Part shown: piece by piece, positions 1-8,150 of the stretch
Layout of the letters: every line of letters begins with the position of its first letter
How positions within the stretch are numbered: the stretch's first letter is position 1
Assembly (NCBI RefSeq): GCF_007273535.1
Contig: NZ_RIBP01000004.1
Span: 1,154,001 to 1,218,000 of the forward strand
Direction: 5' to 3'
DNA: 64,000 nt
From: Niallia circulans
Lineage (GTDB): Bacteria; Bacillota; Bacilli; Bacillales; Cytobacillaceae
Notes under the pieces: model-generated
Database searches by the model: none
Told to the model about the DNA's origin: nothing
The model's input: the letters and a program-made list of their open reading frames with translations, nothing else
Position numbers and translations under genes: made by a program

Positions 1-1202
1 AAAAGCTCTTTTGCTGTTTCCTTTGTTGTTTCCACAAGCAGTTTTTTGCGGCATTTAAACAATATGCTGGCAACAATGATTGTGATGACAATTGCTGTTG
101 TTGTAGATGAAAATAAATCAAGTTTAAAAACGGCTGCATATGGTGCTGCTTCTGGAACGATAGGTGGAAGCTTAATAACATTATTATTTAAAAATGGAAT
201 TGGAAGAAGAAACACTAGTTTTTCCAATGGTCCACCTGTAATAAACAAGTTTTTGAATATAGATAAGTTGAATATTGTCACAATGATTGTTAAAAAGATA
301 AACGGAAGCCAAGCATATGCAATCGCGGATAGAGAGTACTTCACCGTTTTATCTGTTTTTTCCTCTTTATTAACGCGATAAATCTCTTTAGGCTGCCATT
401 TTTGTAAGAAAAGTGCTAAAGCCACGAGACTCACGATTGCGGCGAAAATATTAGCTAGTTCGGCACCAATGAAGTAAAGCACCAAAGCCTGTGTTATTGC
501 AAAGGAGATACTGGCTACAAGCACTGCCGGATATGTTTGCTTGATTCCCTTCCAGCCGTCAATGATAAAAATAAGCAGAAATGCCACGATGATCGCAAGA
601 ATGGGAATGATGATGGCAGTATATCTGCCGACTGCTAGTCCATCAAGACCTGTTAGCAATGATGGAACTGTTACAGGAATTCCCATTGCACCGTATGCTC
701 CACCAGCAATATTGGCAATTAAGCAAAGACTTGCTGCATATATTGGGCTAAAGCCTAATCCAACTAATATTGCTGCTGTTATTGCAACAGGAGCTCCAAA
801 ACCTGCGGCACCCTCTAAAAAGGCTCCGAATGAGAATGCGACAATTAAAACCTGTAAGCGCTGATCTGATGTGATAAAAGAAATACTATTTTCGATAATG
901 GCAAACTTTCCTGTTTTCACAGTAATCTTATAAAGGAAGATTGCTGCAAATACAATGGAGGCGACTGGCCAAATGCCGGCAAGTGCTCCGTATAATGCTG
1001 ACATAAGTGCAAAAACTAAAGGCATTTTATAGATCAAAACAGCAACAATGCCTGCGACGAGAATACTCATTGCTCCTGCTACATATCCTTTTAATTTAAA
1101 TACGGTCAACATGAGGATGAAAAATAAAATTGGGATAGCTGCAATGATGGCTGAGATCCATAAATTATTCAATGGATCATAAACTTGGTTCCATGCTGTC
1201 AC
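1..1202 (-). CDS. lctP: L-lactate permease, 3' end outside the window
   Basis: Multi-pass membrane permease that takes up or exports L-lactate with protons. Translating the minus strand from a GTG at 1202 gives a protein opening VTAWNQVYDPLNN, followed by hydrophobic segments and the family hallmark GAFLEGAAGFGAPVAI, then GAMGIPV. These match the LctP/LldP family closely. The GTG is preceded by GAGGAGCTG at suitable spacing. About 400 residues are present; the family is usually 520-560, so the C-terminus lies beyond position 1. The upstream region carries a TATAAT and a Rex-like operator, which fits a fermentation or respiration switch gene. Confidence 0.93.
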   Translation of the reverse strand, partial: MTAWNQVYDPLNNLWISAIIAAIPILFFILMLTVFKLKGYVAGAMSILVAGIVAVLIYKMPLVFALMSALYGALAGIWPVASIVFAAIFLYKITVKTGKFAIIENSISFITSDQRLQVLIVAFSFGAFLEGAAGFGAPVAITAAILVGLGFSPIYAASLCLIANIAGGAYGAMGIPVTVPSLLTGLDGLAVGRYTAIIIPILAIIVAFLLIFIIDGWKGIKQTYPAVLVASISFAITQALVLYFIGAELANIFAAIVSLVALALFLQKWQPKEIYRVNKEEKTDKTVKYSLSAIAYAWLPFIFLTIIVTIFNLSIFKNLFITGGPLEKLVFLLPIPFLNNNVIKLPPIVPEAAPYAAVFKLDLFSSTTTAIVITIIVASILFKCRKKLLVETTKETAKEL

Positions 1203-1242
1203 GCTTTCTCAGCTCCTCTGAAAATATTTTGTTTACAGTTTC

Positions 1243-1275
1243 ATTATAGTGGATACTTTGTGAAAAACATCACAT
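1243..1275 (-). promoter_or_regulatory. lctP promoter with Rex-like operator
   Basis: On the minus strand a perfect TATAAT lies at 1248-1243. The 18-bp partly palindromic TTGTGAAAAACATCACAT at 1258-1275 covers the expected -35 position. The TTGTGA-N6-TCACA form is that of Rex (NADH-sensing repressor) sites and also resembles Fnr/CRP sites. The same form occurs four times before nox in this window. Binding by Rex is inferred; lctP is a known Rex target in B. subtilis and S. aureus. Confidence 0.6.
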
Positions 1276-1463
1276 AATTATGTCCGTTTTGTGAATACAA
1301 TATGTAAAACGCTTTCTTGGCGGAAAGTTGTTCACTAGTTTGTAACATTTCAGTTCCCTTCCTCGTTAAATTCAAACACATTAATCATATTTTTAGCCAT
1401 TTCATGCTGAATATTCTTGTTTAGCATGAAATATAGCTATGTCTGATTTTTTAGAATACTTAG

Positions 1464-1492
1464 TTGACAGCAAGTAGCTATTTATGTAAAGT
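1464..1492 (+). promoter_or_regulatory. Probable promoter of the thiamine-precursor operon
   Basis: A perfect TTGACA at 1464-1469 is followed after 17 bases by TAAAGT (4 of 6 to the -10 consensus). It lies about 20 bases before the start of the TPP riboswitch, where a promoter is expected. Confidence 0.5.
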
Positions 1493-1512
1493 ATAGGTAA
1501 ATTAATAGGAAA

Positions 1513-1602
1513 ATCCACTAGGGGAGCCAATTGAGGCTGAGACAAGAAGTTCTTGGACCCTTCGAACCTGATCTAGTTCGTACTAGCGTAGGAAAGTGGA
1601 GT
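1513..1602 (+). promoter_or_regulatory. TPP riboswitch (THI element)
   Basis: Contains the conserved blocks of the thiamine pyrophosphate riboswitch in order: CTAGGGGAGCC, then GGCTGAGA, then GACCCTTCGAACCTGAT, then GTTCGTACTAGCGTAGGAAAG. The ends can pair as TCCACTA/TAGCG..GTGGA. It sits before a terminator hairpin and the tenA-ykoEDC operon, so it should switch transcription off when TPP is abundant. Sequence identity to the conserved core makes this a firm call. Confidence 0.97.
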
Positions 1603-1646
1603 CGGTATCTCTAACTAGTTTAAATGCTTTTATTTGACTATTTATA

Positions 1647-1675
1647 GGCCACTCCATTTTTGGAGTGGCCTTTTT
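1647..1675 (+). terminator. Riboswitch-controlled terminator
   Basis: A perfect 10-bp stem, GGCCACTCCA (1647-1656) with TGGAGTGGCC (1661-1670), has a TTTT loop and is followed by TTTTT. It lies between the TPP riboswitch and tenA and is the likely expression platform. Confidence 0.9.
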
Positions 1676-1738
1676 GCGGTTTTGAAATGTAATTAGGTCA
1701 CTTTATTTTCTTATTAATAAAAAAGGAGGAGATAAGTG

Positions 1739-2422
1739 ATGAGTTTTTCTAAACAATTAAGGCAAGAGGCAGATCCAATCTTTGAGGCTATTTTCGCACA
1801 CCCGTTTGTAAGAGGGATTGCAAGTGGAGACTTGCAGGCAGAACAGCTTATCCATTATGTGAAGCAGGATTTTGAGTATTTGAACTCCTTTATGCAAATA
1901 TATGGAACAGCTATTTCTAAGTGTGATAACAGAACGGATATGCAAATGTTTAATGAGCAAATTTCTTTTGTTCTGCACAGTGAGATTCATCCACATAATA
2001 ACTTCTGTGAAGTAGCTGGAGTTACATATGAGCAGCTGCAAGGATTCCCATTATCGCCAAGTGCACACCATTATATCCGCCATATGCTGACAGTGGCACA
2101 GTCAGGAGGGATACCTGATATTCTTGCCGTACTGCTTCCATGTCCATGGACATATGCGGAAATTGGCAAGAGGCTGCTTGAAGAGGTAAATCCAGACTCA
2201 AGTCATCCCTTCAATGAATGGATTCGTTTTTATGGTGGCGGATCGATGGGGATTACTGGCACATTCTGTGAACGTCTAGATGAATTGGCAGAGAGCTTAA
2301 GTGAGCAGCAGAAGCAAAAGCTGACAGAGTACTTTTTGATAAGCTGCCATTTGGAATACAAGTTTTGGGACATGGCATATACACTTGAGGACTGGCCTGT
2401 GAAGATAGAGGTTAAAGCCTAA
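1739..2422 (+). CDS. tenA: TenA family aminopyrimidine aminohydrolase (thiaminase II)
   Basis: Hydrolyses degraded thiamine pyrimidines to recover HMP for thiamine synthesis. The 227-residue all-helical protein has the usual length. Catalytic Cys135 is present in LLPCPWTYAEIG, as are Asp44 (VKQDFEYL) and the C-terminal Glu region CHLEYKFWDMAY. The ATG at 1739 has a better distance (9 bases) from AGGAGG at 1724-1729 than the GTG at 1736. It is the first gene behind the TPP riboswitch and overlaps ykoE by one base, so salvage and precursor uptake are co-transcribed. Confidence 0.96.
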   Translation: MSFSKQLRQEADPIFEAIFAHPFVRGIASGDLQAEQLIHYVKQDFEYLNSFMQIYGTAISKCDNRTDMQMFNEQISFVLHSEIHPHNNFCEVAGVTYEQLQGFPLSPSAHHYIRHMLTVAQSGGIPDILAVLLPCPWTYAEIGKRLLEEVNPDSSHPFNEWIRFYGGGSMGITGTFCERLDELAESLSEQQKQKLTEYFLISCHLEYKFWDMAYTLEDWPVKIEVKA

Positions 2423-3018
2423 TGGAATGGAAGATAAAAGAAGTTGTGCTGATGGTTGTTTTGTCTGTTGCTTGCGGAGTTATCTATTTAGGCTGGTCTA
2501 CCTTATATTTGCCTGTTTCTGCACTAGTCGGTCCTGTTGGCTCTAACTTTATGTTTGGCATTTGGGTGATAGCAAGCCCGATTGTTGCCTATATCATTCA
2601 GAAGCTTGGCGCTGCGTTCATTGCTGAGGTTGCTGCAGCAGCGGTAGAATTACTTGCCGGCAGTCACTTCGGATTGTCTGCGTTGCTGATTGGTGTCTTG
2701 CAGGGACTCGGGGCAGAATTAGCTTTTGCCGTCTTTCGCTATAAGCGCTATCATGTTTCTGTTTTAATGCTGTCAGGCGCAATGGCGGCAGTTGGAAGCA
2801 TGCTGTATAGCCTTATTGCCAATGGCTTCGGATATTATCCAACTGGCACATTACTGCTGACATTCATTATTCAAATTATCAGCGGCATGCTGCTTGGCGG
2901 ACTGCTCGGGAAGCTCATAGTGGATGCTTTATTAGCAACAGGTGCACTTGATCATTTTGCGATAAATAAACAGAATGTCCAAAAGGATGATAACGATGAG
3001 TTCATTGTTAGGATGTAA
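2422..3018 (+). CDS. ykoE: ECF transporter S component for a thiamine precursor (YkoE)
   Basis: Substrate-binding membrane subunit of an energy-coupling factor importer, probably for hydroxymethylpyrimidine or a related thiamine precursor. It has 198 residues with about six hydrophobic segments. It is followed by a duplicated ATPase and a T component in the order of B. subtilis ykoEDC. The start codon overlaps the tenA stop (TAATG). The link to thiamine comes from the upstream TPP riboswitch and tenA, not from residues seen in the protein. Confidence 0.92.
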   Translation: MEWKIKEVVLMVVLSVACGVIYLGWSTLYLPVSALVGPVGSNFMFGIWVIASPIVAYIIQKLGAAFIAEVAAAAVELLAGSHFGLSALLIGVLQGLGAELAFAVFRYKRYHVSVLMLSGAMAAVGSMLYSLIANGFGYYPTGTLLLTFIIQIISGMLLGGLLGKLIVDALLATGALDHFAINKQNVQKDDNDEFIVRM

Positions 3019-4612
3019 AAACCTTTCTGTCCAGTTTTATCGTCAAATGAAGCCTGTTCTGAATCATGTTTCATTAGATTTCCAGCCTGGAGAGAATGTG
3101 TTAATCCTTGGTCCGAGTGGCAGCGGCAAATCGACACTTTTGTCTGTCCTTGCTGGAATCATTCCAGACCATATCGAGGCAAAGGTTAAAGGGGAGGTAA
3201 TCAGAACACAAAATATGGGTATCTTGTTTCAAGATCCTGATACACAATTTTGTATGGAGCATGTAGATGAGGAAATTGCCTTTAGCCTTGAGAACAGAAA
3301 TGTTCCAGCAGAGGAGATGGTCTTAAAGATAAAATCCCTGCTGGAAGTTGTCGGACTTAAGGTAGAGCTTAATACGAGGATTGCTGCATTGTCAGGAGGG
3401 ATGAAGCAGCGCCTTGCATTAGCTAGTGTGCTTGCATTAGAGCCTGACGTGCTGTTCTTAGATGAACCTACTGCACAGCTTGATCCTGTTAGCAGGAAGG
3501 AGTTCTTTAAGCTATTGAATCAGCTCGCAAGTCAAGGGCAAACAATGATCATTGTGGAGCATGTTCTTGATGGCTGCATTGAGTGGATGGATCGGGTCAT
3601 CTTGTTAAATAAGCATGGCGAAGTGATTGGTGACGGTCATCCCCAATATATACTGGAGCAGTGTAAAGGCCAAATGGAGGAAGCAGGAATATGGCGACCG
3701 GAAATTTATCCATTTGAGTGGCATAAGGTTATTGGTGACAAGAATCATCCTTTAAGTAAACAACTTAACGAAAAGTATCTGCAAAGTAAAACGAAAAAAG
3801 ATACATTCCAGCATAATACAGATTCACTTATGTCTGCAGAGGCTGTTTCTATTTCCTATGAAAGAATGCCTGTTCTCTGTGATGTAAACTTCCAGTTTGG
3901 AAAAGGAGAATGGATTTCGATTATAGGAAAGAACGGAAGCGGGAAAAGCAGCTTGTTAAAGGTACTGGCAAAGCTGAAAAAAGTCAGCAAGGGCAGTGTT
4001 GCTTTTAAGGATATCCATTTGAAAAGCTGGAAAGAGAGCCAGCTATACGAGAAAATCGGATTTGTTTTCCAAAATCCAGAATGGCAGTTCATCAATAAAA
4101 CGGTCTATGAAGAGATACTTTATTCCGGTGAACAGCAAAATGTAAAAAAGGAGTCAGCTGAAGCAAAAGCAAAGGAGCTGCTGGAGGAATTTGGGCTCTT
4201 AAACTATTCAAACAGAAATCCTTTTAACTTAAGCTTCGGTCAAAAAAGAAGATTAAGTGTAGCGACAATGCTGCTGCTTAATCAGGAAGTGCTCCTGCTT
4301 GATGAACCAACCTTCGGACAGGATAAACACTCGGCAGAGAGCCTGCTAAGCTTATTGAAGAAGCGGCAAGAGCATGGGACAACAATCGTAATGGTCACAC
4401 ATGACATGAATATTGTTGACCAATATTCAAATAGGGTACTTTTAATTGATGAAAACAGTCTTTGTTTTGATGGCCACCCTTTTTCCTTATTTTCAGATGA
4501 GAAGCTGCTGGAGAAAACTAGAATCATTCCGCCATTACATTATGCTTATAAACGAGCAGTGAAGGAGGAATGTTTCCTTGGAAAGCAATCAATCGTGCTT
4601 GTCCCAAATTAA
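2996..4612 (+). CDS. ykoD: ECF transporter tandem ATPase (YkoD)
   Basis: Energises the YkoE/YkoC importer at the inner face of the membrane. Two ABC domains are fused in 538 residues: the first has Walker A GPSGSGKST and signature LSGGMKQR, the second GKNGSGKSS and LSFGQKRR. Both have Walker B with LDEPT. The ATG at 2996 is chosen because AAAAGGATGA (2981-2990) precedes it; an upstream in-frame ATG at 2975 has no such site. The gene begins inside the end of ykoE, indicating translational coupling. Confidence 0.94.
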   Translation: MSSLLGCKNLSVQFYRQMKPVLNHVSLDFQPGENVLILGPSGSGKSTLLSVLAGIIPDHIEAKVKGEVIRTQNMGILFQDPDTQFCMEHVDEEIAFSLENRNVPAEEMVLKIKSLLEVVGLKVELNTRIAALSGGMKQRLALASVLALEPDVLFLDEPTAQLDPVSRKEFFKLLNQLASQGQTMIIVEHVLDGCIEWMDRVILLNKHGEVIGDGHPQYILEQCKGQMEEAGIWRPEIYPFEWHKVIGDKNHPLSKQLNEKYLQSKTKKDTFQHNTDSLMSAEAVSISYERMPVLCDVNFQFGKGEWISIIGKNGSGKSSLLKVLAKLKKVSKGSVAFKDIHLKSWKESQLYEKIGFVFQNPEWQFINKTVYEEILYSGEQQNVKKESAEAKAKELLEEFGLLNYSNRNPFNLSFGQKRRLSVATMLLLNQEVLLLDEPTFGQDKHSAESLLSLLKKRQEHGTTIVMVTHDMNIVDQYSNRVLLIDENSLCFDGHPFSLFSDEKLLEKTRIIPPLHYAYKRAVKEECFLGKQSIVLVPN

Positions 4613-5309
4613 TCCGAGTTATAAGCTGCTTGCTCACATTGTTGTTATGATAATGCTCATGTTTATAGGTAATCCAGTAAAAACATTTGTATTCTGGATT
4701 GTATTTCTGCTTTTAGGATTAGCTTTAGGTGGGTGGACAGTAAAGTATTTACTAAAAGTGATGATGCCCTACTGCTTGTTTTTCGTGCTTGTTTTCTGGA
4801 TGCTTGCTGCGTTCGGGAAAGGAGATACCGAAATTTGGCAATGGGCATGGTTTCGGATAACAGAGGAAAGTATCAGTAATGGCTTGACCATTGCCTTAAG
4901 AATGCTTGCTTTCGTTACAATTGGTTTGCTCTTTACCTCAACTACTAATCTTCACTTATTTATGATGAGCTTGATCCATCAGCTAAAGGTATCCCCGAAA
5001 TGGGCCTATGGATTTATGGCAGGTTTCCGCTGTATTCCGATGTTTCAGGCAGAGCTTGTGCAGCTGAAGGATGCGCACCGGATAAGAGGCTACAAGCAAA
5101 GCGGTAGCTGGCAGGCTTTCAAAAGGTATGCCATCCCACTTCTTACAAATGCTATTCGAAAGTCAGAACGAATGGCAATTGCTATGGAAGCACGAGGATT
5201 TACCGGGAGCAGGAATAGAACCTATTACAAAACAACAGCACTTACTTCAATAGACGTTCTTTATGTCGGCTTGCTTCTTCTGTTTGCTGTTGCGATGGTT
5301 TTTCTTTAA
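4578..5309 (+). CDS. ykoC: ECF transporter T component (YkoC)
   Basis: Transmembrane scaffold that couples the YkoD ATPase to YkoE. The 243-residue protein has several membrane segments and the two short arginine motifs typical of EcfT proteins, HRIRGYKQSG and AMEARGFTG, which dock into the ATPases. It uses a TTG start at 4578, eight or nine bases after AAGGAGG; the nearby ATG at 4570 is out of frame. It overlaps ykoD by 35 bases and is the last gene before a terminator. Confidence 0.92.
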   Translation: MESNQSCLSQINPSYKLLAHIVVMIMLMFIGNPVKTFVFWIVFLLLGLALGGWTVKYLLKVMMPYCLFFVLVFWMLAAFGKGDTEIWQWAWFRITEESISNGLTIALRMLAFVTIGLLFTSTTNLHLFMMSLIHQLKVSPKWAYGFMAGFRCIPMFQAELVQLKDAHRIRGYKQSGSWQAFKRYAIPLLTNAIRKSERMAIAMEARGFTGSRNRTYYKTTALTSIDVLYVGLLLLFAVAMVFL

Positions 5310-5327
5310 GTGCTCCAAAGTGAAAAT

Positions 5328-5374
5328 CCAAGGACGAAAAGGGTATGTTACCTTAAAGTCCTTGGTTTTTTTTT
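5328..5374 (+). terminator. Terminator of the tenA-ykoEDC operon
   Basis: The stem CCAAGGAC (5328-5335) pairs with GTCCTTGG (5358-5365) and is followed by nine T. Confidence 0.9.
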
Positions 5375-5464
5375 GAAGTTAGTTTTCATAAAGAGGTTTA
5401 TTCCAAGAAATATTAACATAGTTTATTAACGTGAAAATGGAAATAAAATCTAATGAAAAAAGAA

Positions 5465-5526
5465 TTGACACAACATGTATATACAACATATAATTGAAAG
5501 CGTAAACAGTTTACTTGTATATACAT
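5465..5526 (+). promoter_or_regulatory. treP promoter with two TreR-like operators and a cre
   Basis: TTGACA (5465-5470) and TATAAT (5489-5494) are separated by 18 bases. A palindromic ATGTATATACAA at 5475-5486 lies inside the spacer, and a second copy, TTGTATATACAT, at 5515-5526 lies downstream. Both resemble the B. subtilis TreR operator. TGAAAGCGTAAACA at 5495-5508 fits the CcpA cre consensus and directly follows the -10. This predicts trehalose-6-phosphate induction and glucose repression. Confidence 0.82.
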
Positions 5527-5599
5527 GTTTATGTAATCGCAATCATATTAGAATAGATAGAACAGCTTTTGTTTACGCAAAAAAAAGGGAGGATGAACT

Positions 5600-7033
5600 A
5601 TGAGCAAGTATACAGAACCGGCGAAACAGCTTCTTGAGCATGTTGGTGGAAGCGATAACATTTCTGTTGTTACTCATTGTGCAACAAGAATGAGATTCGT
5701 ATTGAAAGAACCGGCAAAGGCAGATGTTAAAAAAGTAGAGGAAATCGGCCTTGTTAAAGGAACATTTACACAAGCTGGACAATTCCAGGTTATTATCGGA
5801 AATGAAGTATCATCCTTTTACAATGACTTTATTAGCATTGCAGGTGTAAACGATACGTCAAAGGATGATGCAAAGCAAGCAGCGAAGCAAAATATGAATT
5901 TCCTGCAAAGAATGATTGCTCACTTGGCTGACATCTTTACACCATTAATTCCAGCTATCGTTGTTGGTGGTTTGATTTTAGGATTCCGAAACATCATCGG
6001 TGAAATCAAAATGGTTGAAGACGGTACAAAAACACTGGTGGAAGTTTCACAATTTTGGGCAGGAACAAACGATTTTCTTTGGTTAATTGGTGAAGCGATA
6101 TTTCACTTCCTCCCAGTTGGGATAACTTGGGCAGTTACTCGGAAAATGGGTGCAACGCAAATATTGGGGATTGTCCTAGGTATTACACTTGTTTCACCAC
6201 AGCTGCTTAATGCTTACGCTGTGGCGAGCACACAAGAAATTCCATTTTGGGATTTTGGCTTTGCTCATGTTGACAAGATTGGTTATCAAGCACAAGTGCT
6301 TCCGGCAATATTTGCAGGCTTGCTGTTCTCCTTCTTAGAGCTGCGTTTGCGCAAAGTCATCCCTAATGCTATCAGCATGATTGTTGTGCCATTCCTAGCA
6401 TTAGTACCGACAGTTCTTATCGCTCACACTGTGTTGGGTCCTATCGGCTGGCAAATCGGTTCATTCATCTCTGATGTTGTATATTCTGGATTGACTTCTT
6501 CATTAGGATGGCTGTTTGCAGCAGTGTTTGGCTTTGCTTATGCACCGCTTGTTATTACTGGCTTACATCATATGACAAATGCGATCGACTTACAGCTTAT
6601 GAGCGAATTCAACGGCACAAACCTTTGGCCAATGATCGCGTTATCTAATATCGCACAAGGATCTGCAGTATTGGCAATGATCTACATTAATCGCAAGGAC
6701 GAAAGAGAAAAGCAAGTTTCCATTCCAGCAACAATCTCCTGTTATCTAGGAGTTACAGAACCGGCAATGTTCGGTATTAACTTGAAATATGGCTATCCAT
6801 TCTTGGCAGCCATGATTGGTTCCATGGTTGCAGGTGTGATTTCGGTTGGTTCACATGTTATGGCAAACTCAATTGGAGTCGGAGGACTTCCAGGAATTCT
6901 GTCTATCCAGCCACAGCATATGGTTACCTTTGCAATCGCAATGGTTGTCGCAATCGTTATTCCGTTTGTATTAACAATTATCTTTGCTAAAGCAAACATG
7001 GGCAAAATTTCTTTGAAAAAATCAAGAGCATAA
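5600..7033 (+). CDS. treP: PTS trehalose-type EIIBC
   Basis: Transports and phosphorylates a glucoside, probably trehalose to trehalose-6-phosphate. The 477-residue protein has an N-terminal EIIB domain with phospho-acceptor Cys27 in THCATRMRF and a C-terminal EIIC domain with about ten membrane segments, including ITGLHHMTNAID. It has no EIIA domain, so it must borrow one from elsewhere. GGGAGG precedes the ATG. Substrate assignment rests on overall similarity to TreP and on the TreR-like operators. The usual partners treA and treR are not adjacent, unlike in B. subtilis. Confidence 0.85.
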   Translation: MSKYTEPAKQLLEHVGGSDNISVVTHCATRMRFVLKEPAKADVKKVEEIGLVKGTFTQAGQFQVIIGNEVSSFYNDFISIAGVNDTSKDDAKQAAKQNMNFLQRMIAHLADIFTPLIPAIVVGGLILGFRNIIGEIKMVEDGTKTLVEVSQFWAGTNDFLWLIGEAIFHFLPVGITWAVTRKMGATQILGIVLGITLVSPQLLNAYAVASTQEIPFWDFGFAHVDKIGYQAQVLPAIFAGLLFSFLELRLRKVIPNAISMIVVPFLALVPTVLIAHTVLGPIGWQIGSFISDVVYSGLTSSLGWLFAAVFGFAYAPLVITGLHHMTNAIDLQLMSEFNGTNLWPMIALSNIAQGSAVLAMIYINRKDEREKQVSIPATISCYLGVTEPAMFGINLKYGYPFLAAMIGSMVAGVISVGSHVMANSIGVGGLPGILSIQPQHMVTFAIAMVVAIVIPFVLTIIFAKANMGKISLKKSRA

Positions 7034-7041
7034 CAGGAAAA

Positions 7042-7068
7042 AGCAGCTGAGCATCAGCTGCTTTTTTT
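7042..7068. terminator. Terminator between treP and the oxidoreductase gene
   Basis: Perfect 9-bp stem AGCAGCTGA/TCAGCTGCT with a 3-base loop, followed by seven T. An A-run on its left means it can also serve the convergent minus-strand gene. Confidence 0.9.
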
Positions 7069-7074
7069 CCTGTT

Positions 7075-8013
7075 TTAATTTCTTAAACCTTCGAGTACAA
7101 TTTGAGCTTGATACCCATCATAAAAATCTGGTAAATCTGCATCCTTGTTCTGGAGAGCCTTTGCCAATTCATCAATCAATGAAGAAACAGGTGTGTTTTC
7201 GTCTAGCTGTTCGAAGTCACTGCCAAGCTTTGCCCCATAAAGGTCAGACCAGTTATGCAGCGCAAGTGTCCCTTCTGTGCCATAAGCAGTGAATGTTACT
7301 TCTTCTTTTCCTGCTATCTGGCTGATTCCATCGATAAATAATGGTGTTCCATCCGCTAGCTCTAAAACTGCTAATATGCCATTTTCAGACAGACTAGCAT
7401 CCTCAGGAAAGCTAATATTGCGATGGACTAATTGAACTGGACCAAATATCTTTTGAATTTGCTGAATCCAGTGCACACCCACCTCCAGCACGAATCCGCC
7501 TTGCTCTCTGCGTCCAACCCAATTGTTTTGCTGCCATGCCCGCGGCCATTGCGGAAAATGCATTTTCAGCTCCAGCCTGCGTAAGTTACCGATATAGCCA
7601 TTTTTTATATACGAAGCAAAAGTAGCGTTGCCCGCACTGTAGTTAAGAGGGAAATTCATTGCATGGATGATGCCCTTTTCCTTCGCCTGCTTATAAAGGC
7701 TTTCCGCTTCCTCCAATGAATTTGCCAAAGGTTTTTCACATAAAACATGCTTTTGCTTTGCGATACAATCTGAAACAATCTGATAATGAAACTTTGGGGG
7801 AACTGCCACATACACAAAATCTACTTCTGCCTTTTCAAGCAGCTCTTTATAATCTGTAAAGCCGTGGATACCTTCAAGTGCTTGGACTGTATCGTTAAGT
7901 AGTTCCTCTAAAGGATCACAAACAGCTACAATCTCCATTTCTGGATGCTCCGTGAAGTTTTTAATAAGGCGCTGACCAATTGCTCCTAACCCGATAATTG
8001 CTACTTTTAACAT
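7075..8013 (-). CDS. Gfo/Idh/MocA family NAD(P)-dependent oxidoreductase
   Basis: Probably oxidises or reduces a sugar or sugar derivative. The 312-residue protein has an N-terminal Rossmann fold (VAIIGLGAIGQRL) and the family motif CEKPLANSLEEAE, followed by the alpha/beta substrate domain with a conserved LEVGVHWIQQI. The ATG at 8013 is preferred over 8019 because GGAGAG lies seven bases upstream of it. The gene is alone between convergent treP and a divergent MATE gene. A 20-bp inverted repeat sits directly upstream. The substrate cannot be read from the sequence. Confidence 0.85.
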   Translation of the reverse strand: MLKVAIIGLGAIGQRLIKNFTEHPEMEIVAVCDPLEELLNDTVQALEGIHGFTDYKELLEKAEVDFVYVAVPPKFHYQIVSDCIAKQKHVLCEKPLANSLEEAESLYKQAKEKGIIHAMNFPLNYSAGNATFASYIKNGYIGNLRRLELKMHFPQWPRAWQQNNWVGRREQGGFVLEVGVHWIQQIQKIFGPVQLVHRNISFPEDASLSENGILAVLELADGTPLFIDGISQIAGKEEVTFTAYGTEGTLALHNWSDLYGAKLGSDFEQLDENTPVSSLIDELAKALQNKDADLPDFYDGYQAQIVLEGLRN

Positions 8014-8030
8014 AAACATCTCTCCTATAT

Positions 8031-8050
8031 GTAAACTATCAATAGTTTAC
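8031..8050. promoter_or_regulatory. Operator-like inverted repeat upstream of the oxidoreductase gene
   Basis: GTAAACTAT and ATAGTTTAC form 9-bp perfect arms around a 2-base centre. The repeat is 18 bases before the oxidoreductase start, within the intergenic region shared with the divergent MATE gene. It has no T-run, so it looks like a protein-binding site rather than a terminator. The regulator is not identifiable here. Confidence 0.5.
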
Positions 8051-8150
8051 CAGTTTTTAGACTATTCTGTCTTGATTGTGAAAAATATTTCGCTAGAAAA
8101 AACGAGAGTGCTATAATTATGGGAAAAACAGGATGAAAAGGAGTAGTGGG

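Noticed and set aside
46..864. Two open frames on the plus strand near the start
   Set aside because: They are antisense to the lactate permease, whose minus-strand translation shows clear family motifs.
1297..1315. A cre site upstream of lctP (TGTAAAACGCTTTCTT)
   Set aside because: It has three mismatches at fixed positions in either orientation, too many to claim.
1513..1675. T-box leader instead of a TPP riboswitch
   Set aside because: The THI core blocks are present and the T-box AGGGTGGNACCGCG sequence is absent.
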